A stretch of DNA of 64,000 bases from Lachnospiraceae bacterium (lineage in GTDB: Bacteria > Bacillota > Clostridia > Lachnospirales > Lachnospiraceae). A program made the position numbers and the translations under genes. Shown here one piece after another: positions 10,235 to 19,264 of this stretch. The notes beneath the pieces are model-generated. The model saw only the letters and a program-made list of their open reading frames with translations. It was not told the DNA's origin and searched no databases. The stretch's first letter is position 1. The number at the start of each line of letters is the position of its first letter. Where the stretch lies: the NCBI GenBank assembly GCA_021202335.1, contig JAJQDE010000041.1:1-64000 (forward strand), read 5' to 3'.

Positions 10235-10897
10235 TTACGCCTCCTCTGACTCTGCCGTTTCCTCTGTTTCTGTCGTTTCCTCCGCTTCCGAAGCATCATC
10301 GCTTGATGCCACATATTCCTGCACTGCCGAAAACCAATTTGTTATGGCTGTGGCTGCGTCCGTGTACTCATCAAGCAGATTTGATTCATCGACCGATATT
10401 TCATAGCGGTTATCAAGGCTGCGCTCGTAAAAGCTGCCCTTGATAGTTTTTGTGACCGGCGACAGCTTATCCTCCTTGGTGCTTGCCTCCTCACTTATGC
10501 CCTCTGAGAATTTCCCTACATACAGCCACTTAAAATCGTACTTCCCATTCAGCTTCCGCTCTCTCCAACCGATAGCAACCTCCGGTGCAAGGTCGTCTGA
10601 GGTCTTGACCAAAAAGCCGTTATCGTACAGCTGTCCGAATACAAGCTCCCTGTCCTGCGGCGCAAGCGCATTAACCTCCAATTCAACACTCGTTCCCTCG
10701 TATGAGCTTATGACATCCTCTGTCCCATCGTCAGAATATATCTTCTCGCTCGACCACGTTTCATCAACCTTTGCCTTTATCGCCCTTGCAAGCTTCACGG
10801 GTGTTCCTGCCACGTATTTCTCGGAACTGTTTGTTGTCACCAATGCAGCATAAATATCCTTTAATCCGCATGTCCTGCTCCTTACTACATTGCCCAT
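10235..10897 (-). CDS. Major tail protein
   Basis: 220 aa, position and composition typical of a phi13-type major tail protein. Confidence 0.75.
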   Translation of the reverse strand: MGNVVRSRTCGLKDIYAALVTTNSSEKYVAGTPVKLARAIKAKVDETWSSEKIYSDDGTEDVISSYEGTSVELEVNALAPQDRELVFGQLYDNGFLVKTSDDLAPEVAIGWRERKLNGKYDFKWLYVGKFSEGISEEASTKEDKLSPVTKTIKGSFYERSLDNRYEISVDESNLLDEYTDAATAITNWFSAVQEYVASSDDASEAEETTETEETAESEEA

Positions 10898-10899
10898 TC

Positions 10900-11265
10900 T
10901 TATTCTTCCTCACTTTCATAATATTTTGAAAATCTCTGTGCCTTCATGTAAATCCCGTCCTCAGGCTCGGCATCGTCCCCGTTCCTGCCCTCGAACTCAA
11001 AACCGCCCTCCTTCATGAGGGATTTTATTTCATGCGCCAGCTCCACCTCGTCCTCCTGTGAAAAAATAGTGACCTGCACGGAAAGCGTCACTCCCTCCGC
11101 CTCGTTATCGGAAAAATTGTTCTCGCTCTCTCCTAGATCCCAAAGGGTGACATGGCAATCCTTTATATCCTTGTCGTACCACCCCTGCATCACAGTTATT
11201 CCGCCGTCGCTGACCTGCTCCAACGCGCTTGCCGCGTCCTTAATTATGTCCGGGCTGCTGCTCAT
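10900..11265 (-). CDS. Tail completion/terminator-type protein
   Basis: Position between HK97 gp10-like and major tail protein. Confidence 0.55.
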   Translation of the reverse strand: MSSSPDIIKDAASALEQVSDGGITVMQGWYDKDIKDCHVTLWDLGESENNFSDNEAEGVTLSVQVTIFSQEDEVELAHEIKSLMKEGGFEFEGRNGDDAEPEDGIYMKAQRFSKYYESEEE

Positions 11266-11269
11266 CTCA

Positions 11270-11719
11270 TCACCCCACTGTCCTATCCAAATAGCTCTGA
11301 TATTCCTGCTCCGCTATTTTCTGAAGCTCGCCGTCCGCTGCCCTGCCCGTGGCATAGATAAACTCTCTCGGAGGCTGATAAACCGTGCCCCAATTAATGA
11401 ATTTCACGTAAAAATGCTCACTGCTGTCCGATTTCTCCCAGCCAACCTGCGCCGAAGCGGAAAGCCCGCTGTATTTAACATTGCCGACAGGCACGCTATC
11501 CGCAGCGTGCGACGACACAGAGGATTTTGAACCAAACCCGCGCCCGCTCTTTGTAATATCTGTTGATTTCGGGATTTTGGAAGCCATTATGCTTTTTACC
11601 ACCGGTTCGCTTTTCTCGACTATGCTCTTATCCACCGCTTTAATATCATCGTCGCTTGCTGCCGCCTCGAAAGCCTTAATAAGCTCCTCCAGCCCTTGAA
11701 ATTCCATCTCAATACGCAT
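11270..11719 (-). CDS. HK97 gp10-like tail-component protein
   Basis: MRIEMEFQGLEELIKAFEAA... start, conserved gene order. Confidence 0.65.
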   Translation of the reverse strand: MRIEMEFQGLEELIKAFEAAASDDDIKAVDKSIVEKSEPVVKSIMASKIPKSTDITKSGRGFGSKSSVSSHAADSVPVGNVKYSGLSASAQVGWEKSDSSEHFYVKFINWGTVYQPPREFIYATGRAADGELQKIAEQEYQSYLDRTVG

Positions 11720-11732
11720 TTTTGCTCCCCTG

Positions 11733-12050
11733 CTACGCCGAAGCCCTGCACTTCAGCAATACCCATCTGCAATCCGTGAACATCGGCGACGCGTCATAGA
11801 TTTTTAACTCCGTCCCGTCATACTCTACGTAAAATTCCTTTGTGTTCATCCGTACCTCTTTGATTTTTCCGCACTCCCGAACCTTGAACACGAGCGCATT
11901 TTCTATACCCGTCTGCAACGCCGTGTACTTCTCGTTCGTCCCAAGGCTTTGAATTTCACACCAACACTCGTAAAAATCAGACACCGTCACGCTCTTTCTT
12001 CCTTCCACAACCTCCGATGTCTTTCTGATTATGTTAACGCGCCCTTTCAT
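11733..12050 (-). CDS. Head-tail adaptor/joining protein
   Basis: 105 aa; RVNIIRKT...DFYECWCEIQSLGTNEKYTA pattern and position. Confidence 0.65.
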   Translation of the reverse strand: MKGRVNIIRKTSEVVEGRKSVTVSDFYECWCEIQSLGTNEKYTALQTGIENALVFKVRECGKIKEVRMNTKEFYVEYDGTELKIYDASPMFTDCRWVLLKCRASA

Positions 12051-12364
12051 TCAGCCGCCCCTCCATACATCTCGCTTAAAAGCATGGTGGATGCGGCATT
12101 TGACAGCCCGCCGTCCGCCCTGCCGTATGCATTAGTGTTGTCGTACAGCTCTTTTACGAATGTCATTGCCAAAAGCTTCTGTCTGCTCGTCATTGCGTAT
12201 TCGTCAAAGTTCGGTATCAGCTCCGCAAGCTTTGCAAGCACCGTTTCAACCATGATTGTTATAATGTCCTCATCATCATCATAGTCTATCCGGCAGTACG
12301 TCTTTACCTGCTCCAAAAAAGCCGACATATATTCAGTCTTTTCATCGTCCGTCAACCGCCTCAC
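12047..12364 (-). CDS. Head-tail connector (gp6-like)
   Basis: Helical 105-aa protein directly downstream of the capsid gene. Confidence 0.65.
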   Translation of the reverse strand: MRRLTDDEKTEYMSAFLEQVKTYCRIDYDDDEDIITIMVETVLAKLAELIPNFDEYAMTSRQKLLAMTFVKELYDNTNAYGRADGGLSNAASTMLLSEMYGGAAE

Positions 12365-12380
12365 CTGCTTTCATGTATGA

Positions 12381-13646
12381 CTAGCCCTCTGCCTCTGTGG
12401 TGTCTGTGGTGTCTGTAGTGTCTGTAGTGCTTATAGTCACTGTAATCTCGCCCTTGACTACCGCGCCCTCGTCCACAGCCTGCACGTCAAAGCGGTCGCG
12501 CACCTTAAGCCCCGTCATATCCTTTTCCCACAGCCCCGCTGCCTTGTCGTTCATGTCGATAGTAAGCACGTTACGGTCAAAAAGCGTAATTGCTTCCTTT
12601 AAATCACCGCAGTATACGGGATATTTGTAGCCCGTCACTGTTTCTCCGTCAAGAACTTCCTCGGACGCCAACGTCTTATTCGACAGCCTGATAACAGGGT
12701 ACTGACCGAAAAGCAGCTTGCCCTTGGTCGGCTGAAGCGGATCTCTCTGCAGAATGTAATTCCCGTCGCTATCCTTGAGCTTGTCAAGATAGTTGAAACC
12801 GCTCTGATTCGTAATGACCATTGACGACTCAGCAATCGCAGGATCGAGTGTCACATTAAATATGTCCTTTAAATCGTCAAGGTCTGATATTTCAACCTCG
12901 CTGCCCTCTGTCATGCTGTCAAGCGTACTGATAATGACCGCGTTTCTCGTCGCCTTTGTCTTTTGGGCAATCCACTTGTTGATGTATGCCATAATATTCT
13001 GCGCCGTATCCTCCAAAAGCTCCGCCGTCATCTTTAAAATGCCGCCCTTTTTCTTGATTGTGTACGTAATCTGCTTGAATTTCGGCTCGCTCATCTCCGG
13101 GAACTCCGCCGCCTCATCCACATTGTCGAAAGGCGTTGATTCAGCGTCCACCTCAATATTCCTTGTGCCTGTCTTTGTCGCCACGCCCTCAATATTTACA
13201 TACTGTTCAAGGTTATCCTCGCTGCGGCGCAGCTCTATAATGTCTGTCCGTATATCCTCGGGAACAGTCACGCCAAGCCCCGATTCGCCGTCGTCGTCCG
13301 CCGTCGCGTCGGATGTTATCGCGTCCTTGTACACCTTCACATCGCGCTCGTCCGGCTCCCTGTGGAAAAATCCTGCCTTGATGATATTTACAAAGGCTTT
13401 TGTAAGGCTCTTTTTGTCCTTTACCGGATTATCAAGGTTCTTTGCTTCTCCTGACAAAGCCTTATTTTCCATCTCATCGCGCAGGTCGTCCTCAATGTCG
13501 CAAAGCAAGTCGAATTTCTCCTGCATTCCCTTCAGCGCTTCCTTTGCCTCCCTTGCCTCGTCAAGCTTTCCCTCCTGTGCAAGCCGCTTAACCTCATCCT
13601 TTTTGCTGTTAATCTCCTTCAACAGCTTTCTCATTTCTTCATTCAT
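12381..13646 (-). CDS. Major capsid protein, HK97 fold
   Basis: N-terminal coiled-coil delta domain, EFPEMSEPKFKQITYTIKKKGGILKMTAELLEDT motif. Confidence 0.9.
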   Translation of the reverse strand: MNEEMRKLLKEINSKKDEVKRLAQEGKLDEAREAKEALKGMQEKFDLLCDIEDDLRDEMENKALSGEAKNLDNPVKDKKSLTKAFVNIIKAGFFHREPDERDVKVYKDAITSDATADDDGESGLGVTVPEDIRTDIIELRRSEDNLEQYVNIEGVATKTGTRNIEVDAESTPFDNVDEAAEFPEMSEPKFKQITYTIKKKGGILKMTAELLEDTAQNIMAYINKWIAQKTKATRNAVIISTLDSMTEGSEVEISDLDDLKDIFNVTLDPAIAESSMVITNQSGFNYLDKLKDSDGNYILQRDPLQPTKGKLLFGQYPVIRLSNKTLASEEVLDGETVTGYKYPVYCGDLKEAITLFDRNVLTIDMNDKAAGLWEKDMTGLKVRDRFDVQAVDEGAVVKGEITVTISTTDTTDTTDTTEAEG

Positions 13647-13661
13647 TTTTTTGTTCTCCTT

Positions 13662-14474
13662 TCAGATGCCATATAAATCTAAATCCTTTAAAATATCCTG
13701 CTTCTTTGCCTCGGCTTTCGCCGCTTCCCTTCTTTCAAGCTCCGCGATCACCTCGTCCACGATGCCCTTTGCGCCCATCTCGTCCCCCTGCTCCGGCACA
13801 TTCACGTATCTGCTGAAATAATCCGAAGCGCAAGCCGCGACCGCTGCCTTTGCGTCAACGATAACGTCAAAATACTGCGCAAGCTCTGTACCGTTAAACC
13901 ACGTTTCCGCCGCCATCATCGCCTTAATGCTGTCCCGCGTGATGCCTTCCTTTACGTGTTCCTCGTATACGTCAAGTATTGATTCCTCGCACAGGTCAAG
14001 CTGTTCAATAACTTTTTTAAAGTCATCCGCATTGCCCCACGCGATACAGAGCGGCTTGTGTATCATTGCCTGCGCCCCTGTCGCAAAGTGAAGCTCATCA
14101 CAGGCAAACATAATCACCAACGCGATTGACGCCGCCATGCCGTCCACGTACCCGACCTTGTGACCGCCAAACCGCTTGAGCTGATTGTAAATCGCAAGCC
14201 CCGCGAACACATCTCCGCCACCGCTGTTGAAGTAAATATCAATATCCTCGTACCCTTCCAACAGTCCTAAGAAGTCGGCAATATCCTGCGGACATTTATC
14301 CTCTATTGCACATGCGTCCCACGTAGAAGAAACTATATCGCCATAAAAATACAGCGAGCATTTCCCCTGTTCCTCGTCAGCTTCAAAATCCAAATAGCCG
14401 ACCTTCTGCTTCCTGCCCGTGCGCTTGTCCTTTTTGGTAAAATCAAAACGCTTTTTCTCACCCATATTATTCAC
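13662..14474 (-). CDS. Prohead protease, ClpP-like
   Basis: DIYFNSGGGDVFAGLAIYNQL, DGMAASIA, MIHKPL motifs. Confidence 0.92.
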   Translation of the reverse strand: MNNMGEKKRFDFTKKDKRTGRKQKVGYLDFEADEEQGKCSLYFYGDIVSSTWDACAIEDKCPQDIADFLGLLEGYEDIDIYFNSGGGDVFAGLAIYNQLKRFGGHKVGYVDGMAASIALVIMFACDELHFATGAQAMIHKPLCIAWGNADDFKKVIEQLDLCEESILDVYEEHVKEGITRDSIKAMMAAETWFNGTELAQYFDVIVDAKAAVAACASDYFSRYVNVPEQGDEMGAKGIVDEVIAELERREAAKAEAKKQDILKDLDLYGI

Positions 14475-15738
14475 CTCCCTTCGTATATGCTGCTCCCGCC
14501 TGTGTCAGCGGAATTATATTTCCATTTGCAAGTAGGACATCCCCGCCCTCTGCGTCAGGGAGATCCAGCTTCCTTCTTGCCTCGTTTGATGTCATGACGG
14601 AACCCGCCACGCCCTCTTTCAGATACTCCATCTGTGTCTTTGAATCCGTCCTAAAGAGTACCTTTTCATTGTACTTGTAGTAATATCCCTGTTCCTGCTC
14701 GCTTTCAGTCAATATCTTGCAGTTTATTTCTTCCTCATACTGTTTTATGACAAACAGCTCCGTATCAACGTAAAACGATAGCTGCTGAAGCTCGCTGTTT
14801 GCGTATGATGATTTCTCGTAATCGTTGATTTGGTTCGGCTTCACCCCGAACGCCGCCGCAATCTGCAAAGCCGTGTACTTTTTCAGCTCAAAGAACTGCG
14901 AATCAGACAGCTTAATATCAAGCGGCGTAAGCTTCATACCTAGAGGAACAGGAATAATCCGCCCCGTGTTTTTTACACCGCTGCCGAACGCCTCGAACGA
15001 TTTTATCAGCTTTTCCCTTGATTCTTCATTCAGCTCTCCCGTATACTCCAACGTAGCCTTTGCCGTCAATCCGCTTTTATAAAGGCTGTTCATGTACTCC
15101 TGTGAAGCCGCCGCTCCACCTATCGTGTCCCGCAATATCTGCTGCACCGGCATACCCGTAATGCCGTTGAAGCTAAATGAAGTCTTAAAGTGCATGACCT
15201 CGCTTGTGTCAAATACATACAGCTGCCCCGACATCGGATCCGCGTACACATACCACAGCCGTCCTTTCCCGGCAAAAATCCCCGCGTCGTCAATGTATAT
15301 TGATACGCAATTAGACTGCATAACCCAAAGGTCTAACACCCTGATTTCTCCGCCGTATTTTTTGCGGTCAAACCTCCTGCGTATGTAGACATACGCATTC
15401 CCGTAATGATTTCTGTTCATCTCGACCGCGTTCCAAAAGACCGTCGGTGTCATGAATGGGTTTGGACGTTTCGTCAAAAGCCTTGACGTTTCGGTCTGTT
15501 CCGCCTCAATAATCCCGTCCTTTGTCTTTTGATAATATTTGATAGGCATTTTAGCAAGCGTTTCCGACATCATCTTTAGACACGTAAAATATGTAACCTC
15601 CGATTCCGCCTTATTTTTCTTTCCAAGCCCTATGCTTTCAAGAAACGACGGCGAATTTATCGACACAACGCCGCTTGCCTCGCTCCTGCCCTTCCACCAA
15701 TCCCTCACTCTTTCCGCAAATCTCTTAAATGGGTTCAC
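14467..15738 (-). CDS. Portal protein, HK97 family
   Basis: 423 aa; FNGITGMPVQQILRDTIGGA, AAAFGVKPNQI motifs. Confidence 0.92.
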   Translation of the reverse strand: MNPFKRFAERVRDWWKGRSEASGVVSINSPSFLESIGLGKKNKAESEVTYFTCLKMMSETLAKMPIKYYQKTKDGIIEAEQTETSRLLTKRPNPFMTPTVFWNAVEMNRNHYGNAYVYIRRRFDRKKYGGEIRVLDLWVMQSNCVSIYIDDAGIFAGKGRLWYVYADPMSGQLYVFDTSEVMHFKTSFSFNGITGMPVQQILRDTIGGAAASQEYMNSLYKSGLTAKATLEYTGELNEESREKLIKSFEAFGSGVKNTGRIIPVPLGMKLTPLDIKLSDSQFFELKKYTALQIAAAFGVKPNQINDYEKSSYANSELQQLSFYVDTELFVIKQYEEEINCKILTESEQEQGYYYKYNEKVLFRTDSKTQMEYLKEGVAGSVMTSNEARRKLDLPDAEGGDVLLANGNIIPLTQAGAAYTKGGE

Positions 15739-15740
15739 TC

Positions 15741-17537
15741 TTATTCACCTGCCAATCCGTATTTTTCCATAAGTGCCAGCCATTCGCTCACAGCCTCGTT
15801 TGCGTCCGGTCTGTACTCCTCCTTCATTGCCGCTTTCCATGCGTCGATTATCGCGTCAATAGGATCTATTCTGTCCTCTCCCGCGCTCTTATCTATCTTG
15901 ATTTCGCCGAAGCTGTTTGATACAGTTTTTGCGTTCGCTATCGACCATGTCAGCAGCTCATCCGCAGGAACGACCTCTTTTTTGCCGCTGCCCGTTTCTA
16001 TCCCCTCAATCTCCACGTTGCCCGCCTTAATTTCCAACTGAAAATCCACCTTGGCATCGTTCAGCTCCCTTGCCGTCTGCGTAATCGACACCGAATCAAC
16101 TCCCAACGCCTCAATATCCGAAAGGAACGCGGACGCATTGTGCGGATCGTAACACACAAGCTGTGGCTTCAATTCGTATTGGCTTATCAGTTCGCGCAAG
16201 TAGCTGATAATATACTTGTAATCCGTCTTTACGCCGCCCAGTGTTTCCGTCACCGTGACAAGCCCCTTTTTTATCCATAAATCATACGGCACCTTATCCG
16301 TTTTGATATGCTCGTCAACTCTCCCCGCTGGTATGAAGGAGTGCGTTTTAATAAAATATTTTTTTACACCGCCCTCAATATGGGGAATGATGATTGCTAT
16401 TGACGTCAAATCTCCGCCCGATGAAAGGTCTATGCCGACATAGCACTTTGCCCCGTGGAAGTTTTCGAGCGTCTTTAACACGGCACACCGCTTCCACTCC
16501 CTTATATCCTTGATGTATTGCGAATTTGACCACTGCGTCCACATATTGAGCTGCTTAACTAAAAAATCCCTCAAATCCTCGCCTCCCATATCGCGGGCAG
16601 TGTTCGCCACAGGGACGAGATTGTCCCACGCGTCACTATCAAATTCCAATATCGGATTTGCCTTAATCCAATTATCCCTGTTATGCCAGTCGTCACCTTC
16701 GTCAAGCTGCGCGATGTACACAAACTGGCTGTCATTCTCAAACACTCCCTCCAACAAACTGCAGCAATACTCATACAACTTGTAGCACGGCGATTTTAAG
16801 TCAAACCCCGCCGTCGTGATAACGGATATGAGAGCGGATTTCAACTTTTTAATACCACCCTCCAACAGCTTATACATTTGGTTAGTCTTGTGCGCGTGGT
16901 ATTCATCCACAATCCCTAAATACGTCCTATGTCCGTCAAGTGATTTCGTATCGCCCGACAATGCCTTTATCTCCGAATGTGTAATCAGACAATCTATCGT
17001 GTGATTATGCGCGTGTACCTTGAAGCACTCCGCCAACTCATTATCGGAGCTGATGAATTTATTAATTTCCTCCCACACAATATTAGCCTGATCCTGCTTA
17101 GTTGCCGTGCAATAAATCTTCCCGTACATATACCCGTCGAAATTGCCGTAATAGCAAGCCAAAATACCGTCTATAAAGGATTTTCCATTTTGCCGCCCTA
17201 GCTGTACATACGATGTTCGGAAACGTCTATAACCCTTTTCTTTTATCCGCCATCCGTTCAGTGAGCCTAATATAAAGCATTGAAACGGAAATAGCGTGAC
17301 GTGTTCCTGCTCCTGTCCTTCGGCTATCGTCAGCTCCTCCCCAAAATTTATTATTTCCTCCGATTTCTCAATGTCGAAATAATAAATATATTCGGGATCT
17401 TGCGACTTTTCGATGTCATCAAGATGTCTTTGGCACGCCAGTCTGACATATTTCCCCGCAATTATTTCACCGCTTGCGACGCCGCAAGCATATTCCGTGC
17501 AGCGGTCGGTTACTGCCCCGCATTGCTTTGCCGCCAT
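15741..17537 (-). CDS. Terminase large subunit
   Basis: TSYVQLGRQNGKS Walker-A-like, VDEYHAH, CYVGIDLSSGGDLTS nuclease motif. Confidence 0.93.
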   Translation of the reverse strand: MAAKQCGAVTDRCTEYACGVASGEIIAGKYVRLACQRHLDDIEKSQDPEYIYYFDIEKSEEIINFGEELTIAEGQEQEHVTLFPFQCFILGSLNGWRIKEKGYRRFRTSYVQLGRQNGKSFIDGILACYYGNFDGYMYGKIYCTATKQDQANIVWEEINKFISSDNELAECFKVHAHNHTIDCLITHSEIKALSGDTKSLDGHRTYLGIVDEYHAHKTNQMYKLLEGGIKKLKSALISVITTAGFDLKSPCYKLYEYCCSLLEGVFENDSQFVYIAQLDEGDDWHNRDNWIKANPILEFDSDAWDNLVPVANTARDMGGEDLRDFLVKQLNMWTQWSNSQYIKDIREWKRCAVLKTLENFHGAKCYVGIDLSSGGDLTSIAIIIPHIEGGVKKYFIKTHSFIPAGRVDEHIKTDKVPYDLWIKKGLVTVTETLGGVKTDYKYIISYLRELISQYELKPQLVCYDPHNASAFLSDIEALGVDSVSITQTARELNDAKVDFQLEIKAGNVEIEGIETGSGKKEVVPADELLTWSIANAKTVSNSFGEIKIDKSAGEDRIDPIDAIIDAWKAAMKEEYRPDANEAVSEWLALMEKYGLAGE

Positions 17538-18080
17538 TTATCCGCCCGCGTATTTTTTGAATTTGTTTTCCGGCTTTGTGTCATTTTTCTTCGGCACGAC
17601 CAATCTGCACCTGCTACTGACCGTCATTCCAAAGTCTGCCGCGCCCTGCCTGCACTGTTTCAAGCACCGATCCTGAATGACCATAAGCTTCTCTCGTTCT
17701 TCATTGACTATTTTTTTCATACCGACCTGCGTCTGCTCTGTTTTTCCCGTGTTTGGATCTTTTATGTTCTTATAAGCCGGAATTTCATACATTAACGGCA
17801 TCTCCTGAATTTCCTTTGTCACCTCTATGTACTGCTCTTGCGATACTATAAGCCTCGCCAATGCGTCACAGTCCACGTTTGCCATCAGCCCGATTTCCAG
17901 CAAATCTTTTGACAATTTTCTAAAGTTTTTTTTCTGTCCGGGCGTCAAAAAAGCAGGCGGCTTGACCTTATCGCACGGTGCGGAAACCTCCGCATTTTTC
18001 CTCTCCTCAATTTCCGCTTTTGTCAGGTGTTTCCTGCCTTTCATGATTACCAAATCTGTCGGCTGCCTCTGTCCTGCCAT
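17538..18080 (-). CDS. Terminase small subunit (P27 family)
   Basis: GRKHLTKAEIEERKNAEV...LTPGQKKNFRKLSKDLLEIGLMANVDCDALARL. Confidence 0.85.
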   Translation of the reverse strand: MAGQRQPTDLVIMKGRKHLTKAEIEERKNAEVSAPCDKVKPPAFLTPGQKKNFRKLSKDLLEIGLMANVDCDALARLIVSQEQYIEVTKEIQEMPLMYEIPAYKNIKDPNTGKTEQTQVGMKKIVNEEREKLMVIQDRCLKQCRQGAADFGMTVSSRCRLVVPKKNDTKPENKFKKYAGG

Positions 18081-18633
18081 GCGCTGTCAGCCTCCTTTCT
18101 TTCTCGCTCCTAACCGTGAAAATTCCCGTGGGGAGTTTTCTCCGAAATTTAGGGGGGGCGACTAAAAAACGACCGCTTAAAACTTTTTTAATCCCCCCTG
18201 CCTCCTTGAAATGGCGTTCAATCAATGCCCTAAGCTGCGCCTGCGTCCTTCTCTTTGCGGCATCACTTTGCTTATATAGAGCCGTTATAGTATTGTGCGT
18301 ATCATGGCTTAAAGGTATAAGGTTTAGTGGATTCAGGCGTTGACTCCAGTCATCCTCAAGCTCGATGATGTGATGCACTGGTGAGGAAGCGTCAAGTATA
18401 ATCAATTCGTGCGTAACATACAGCGTATATATATCCACATACTCATACACGCTCATAATGACAGCTCTTAACTCCCGCCATTCTTTTGATATGTAGAACT
18501 CCGCCGCGCGCGCATCCCTGCGGGTACTGTTATACTGCATATGCCTCGATTGTTGCTTTGCTTCGCACTCGCTGCATTTATGCAATCCTTGTGGTATAAG
18601 GCAACCGCAGCCCTTACATTCTTTTAACAGCAT
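18007..18633 (-). CDS. HNH endonuclease
   Basis: CxxC pairs, VHHIIELEDDWSQRLNPLNLIPLSHDTHN; start moved to MLLKECKGCG with GGAGGCGAGGCA upstream. Confidence 0.85.
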   Translation of the reverse strand: MLLKECKGCGCLIPQGLHKCSECEAKQQSRHMQYNSTRRDARAAEFYISKEWRELRAVIMSVYEYVDIYTLYVTHELIILDASSPVHHIIELEDDWSQRLNPLNLIPLSHDTHNTITALYKQSDAAKRRTQAQLRALIERHFKEAGGIKKVLSGRFLVAPPKFRRKLPTGIFTVRSEKERRLTAHGRTEAADRFGNHERQETPDKSGN

Positions 18634-18656
18634 TGCCTCGCCTCCCACCGCATAAC

Positions 18657-18689
18657 AAAAGCGCACTCGGCTGCTACCTGTGCGCTTTT
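18657..18689. terminator. Hairpin between early and late operons
   Basis: AAAAGCGCAC-13 nt-GTGCGCTTTT. Confidence 0.6.
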
Positions 18690-18731
18690 TTGTTTCAAAT
18701 TCCATATTAATATTTTATCAGATAAAAAGTG

Positions 18732-19220
18732 TCACGGAGTACCACTTTTATATTCCTCTAATATTCTTTTAACGCTTTTCATATCCGACAGCATCCGCAG
18801 CCCTTTACGCCAGTGCCGTATCGCCGATGATTTGCTTATGTATTCCGCCATACATATCTTCTCCCAACTCCAGCAGTCTATGTATTTATACTCAAATATC
18901 ATCCTCTCCAGTGAATGTTTCGGCAGGAAGCTTATTATGTCCTCAATGCCGGCAAGCGTCAAAAAAGCATCGTCAATCCGTTCGCTTATCCGCATATCTA
19001 TCTCCTCAAGCTTTAAAGGCAGCGTTGCGCTGCCCTCATTTTTTCCTGTGCCATGCCGTCCGCTGTTATATCCTATGCCTGTCAGCGGATTATCAAAATC
19101 CTTAATTATTTCCATACGCCTGCGCACGAGACTGTCTTTCTCTTTTATGCAGTTGCTGTACTGACATAAATAGCGGTTGACCGCCCGCATCTCCTCAGTA
19201 AATTCATCCTTCCTGCCCAT
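18732..19220 (-). CDS. Late transcription activator, sigma-70 region-4-like (ArpU/RinA/DUF1492 type)
   Basis: C-terminal RMIFEYKYIDCWSWEKICMAEYISKSSAIRHWRKGL; start taken near MGRKDEFTEEM. Confidence 0.7.
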   Translation of the reverse strand: MGRKDEFTEEMRAVNRYLCQYSNCIKEKDSLVRRRMEIIKDFDNPLTGIGYNSGRHGTGKNEGSATLPLKLEEIDMRISERIDDAFLTLAGIEDIISFLPKHSLERMIFEYKYIDCWSWEKICMAEYISKSSAIRHWRKGLRMLSDMKSVKRILEEYKSGTP

Positions 19221-19264
19221 AAACCCTCCTCCGCTGCCGGCGCGTTTAATCAGCGCTGTGCTCT

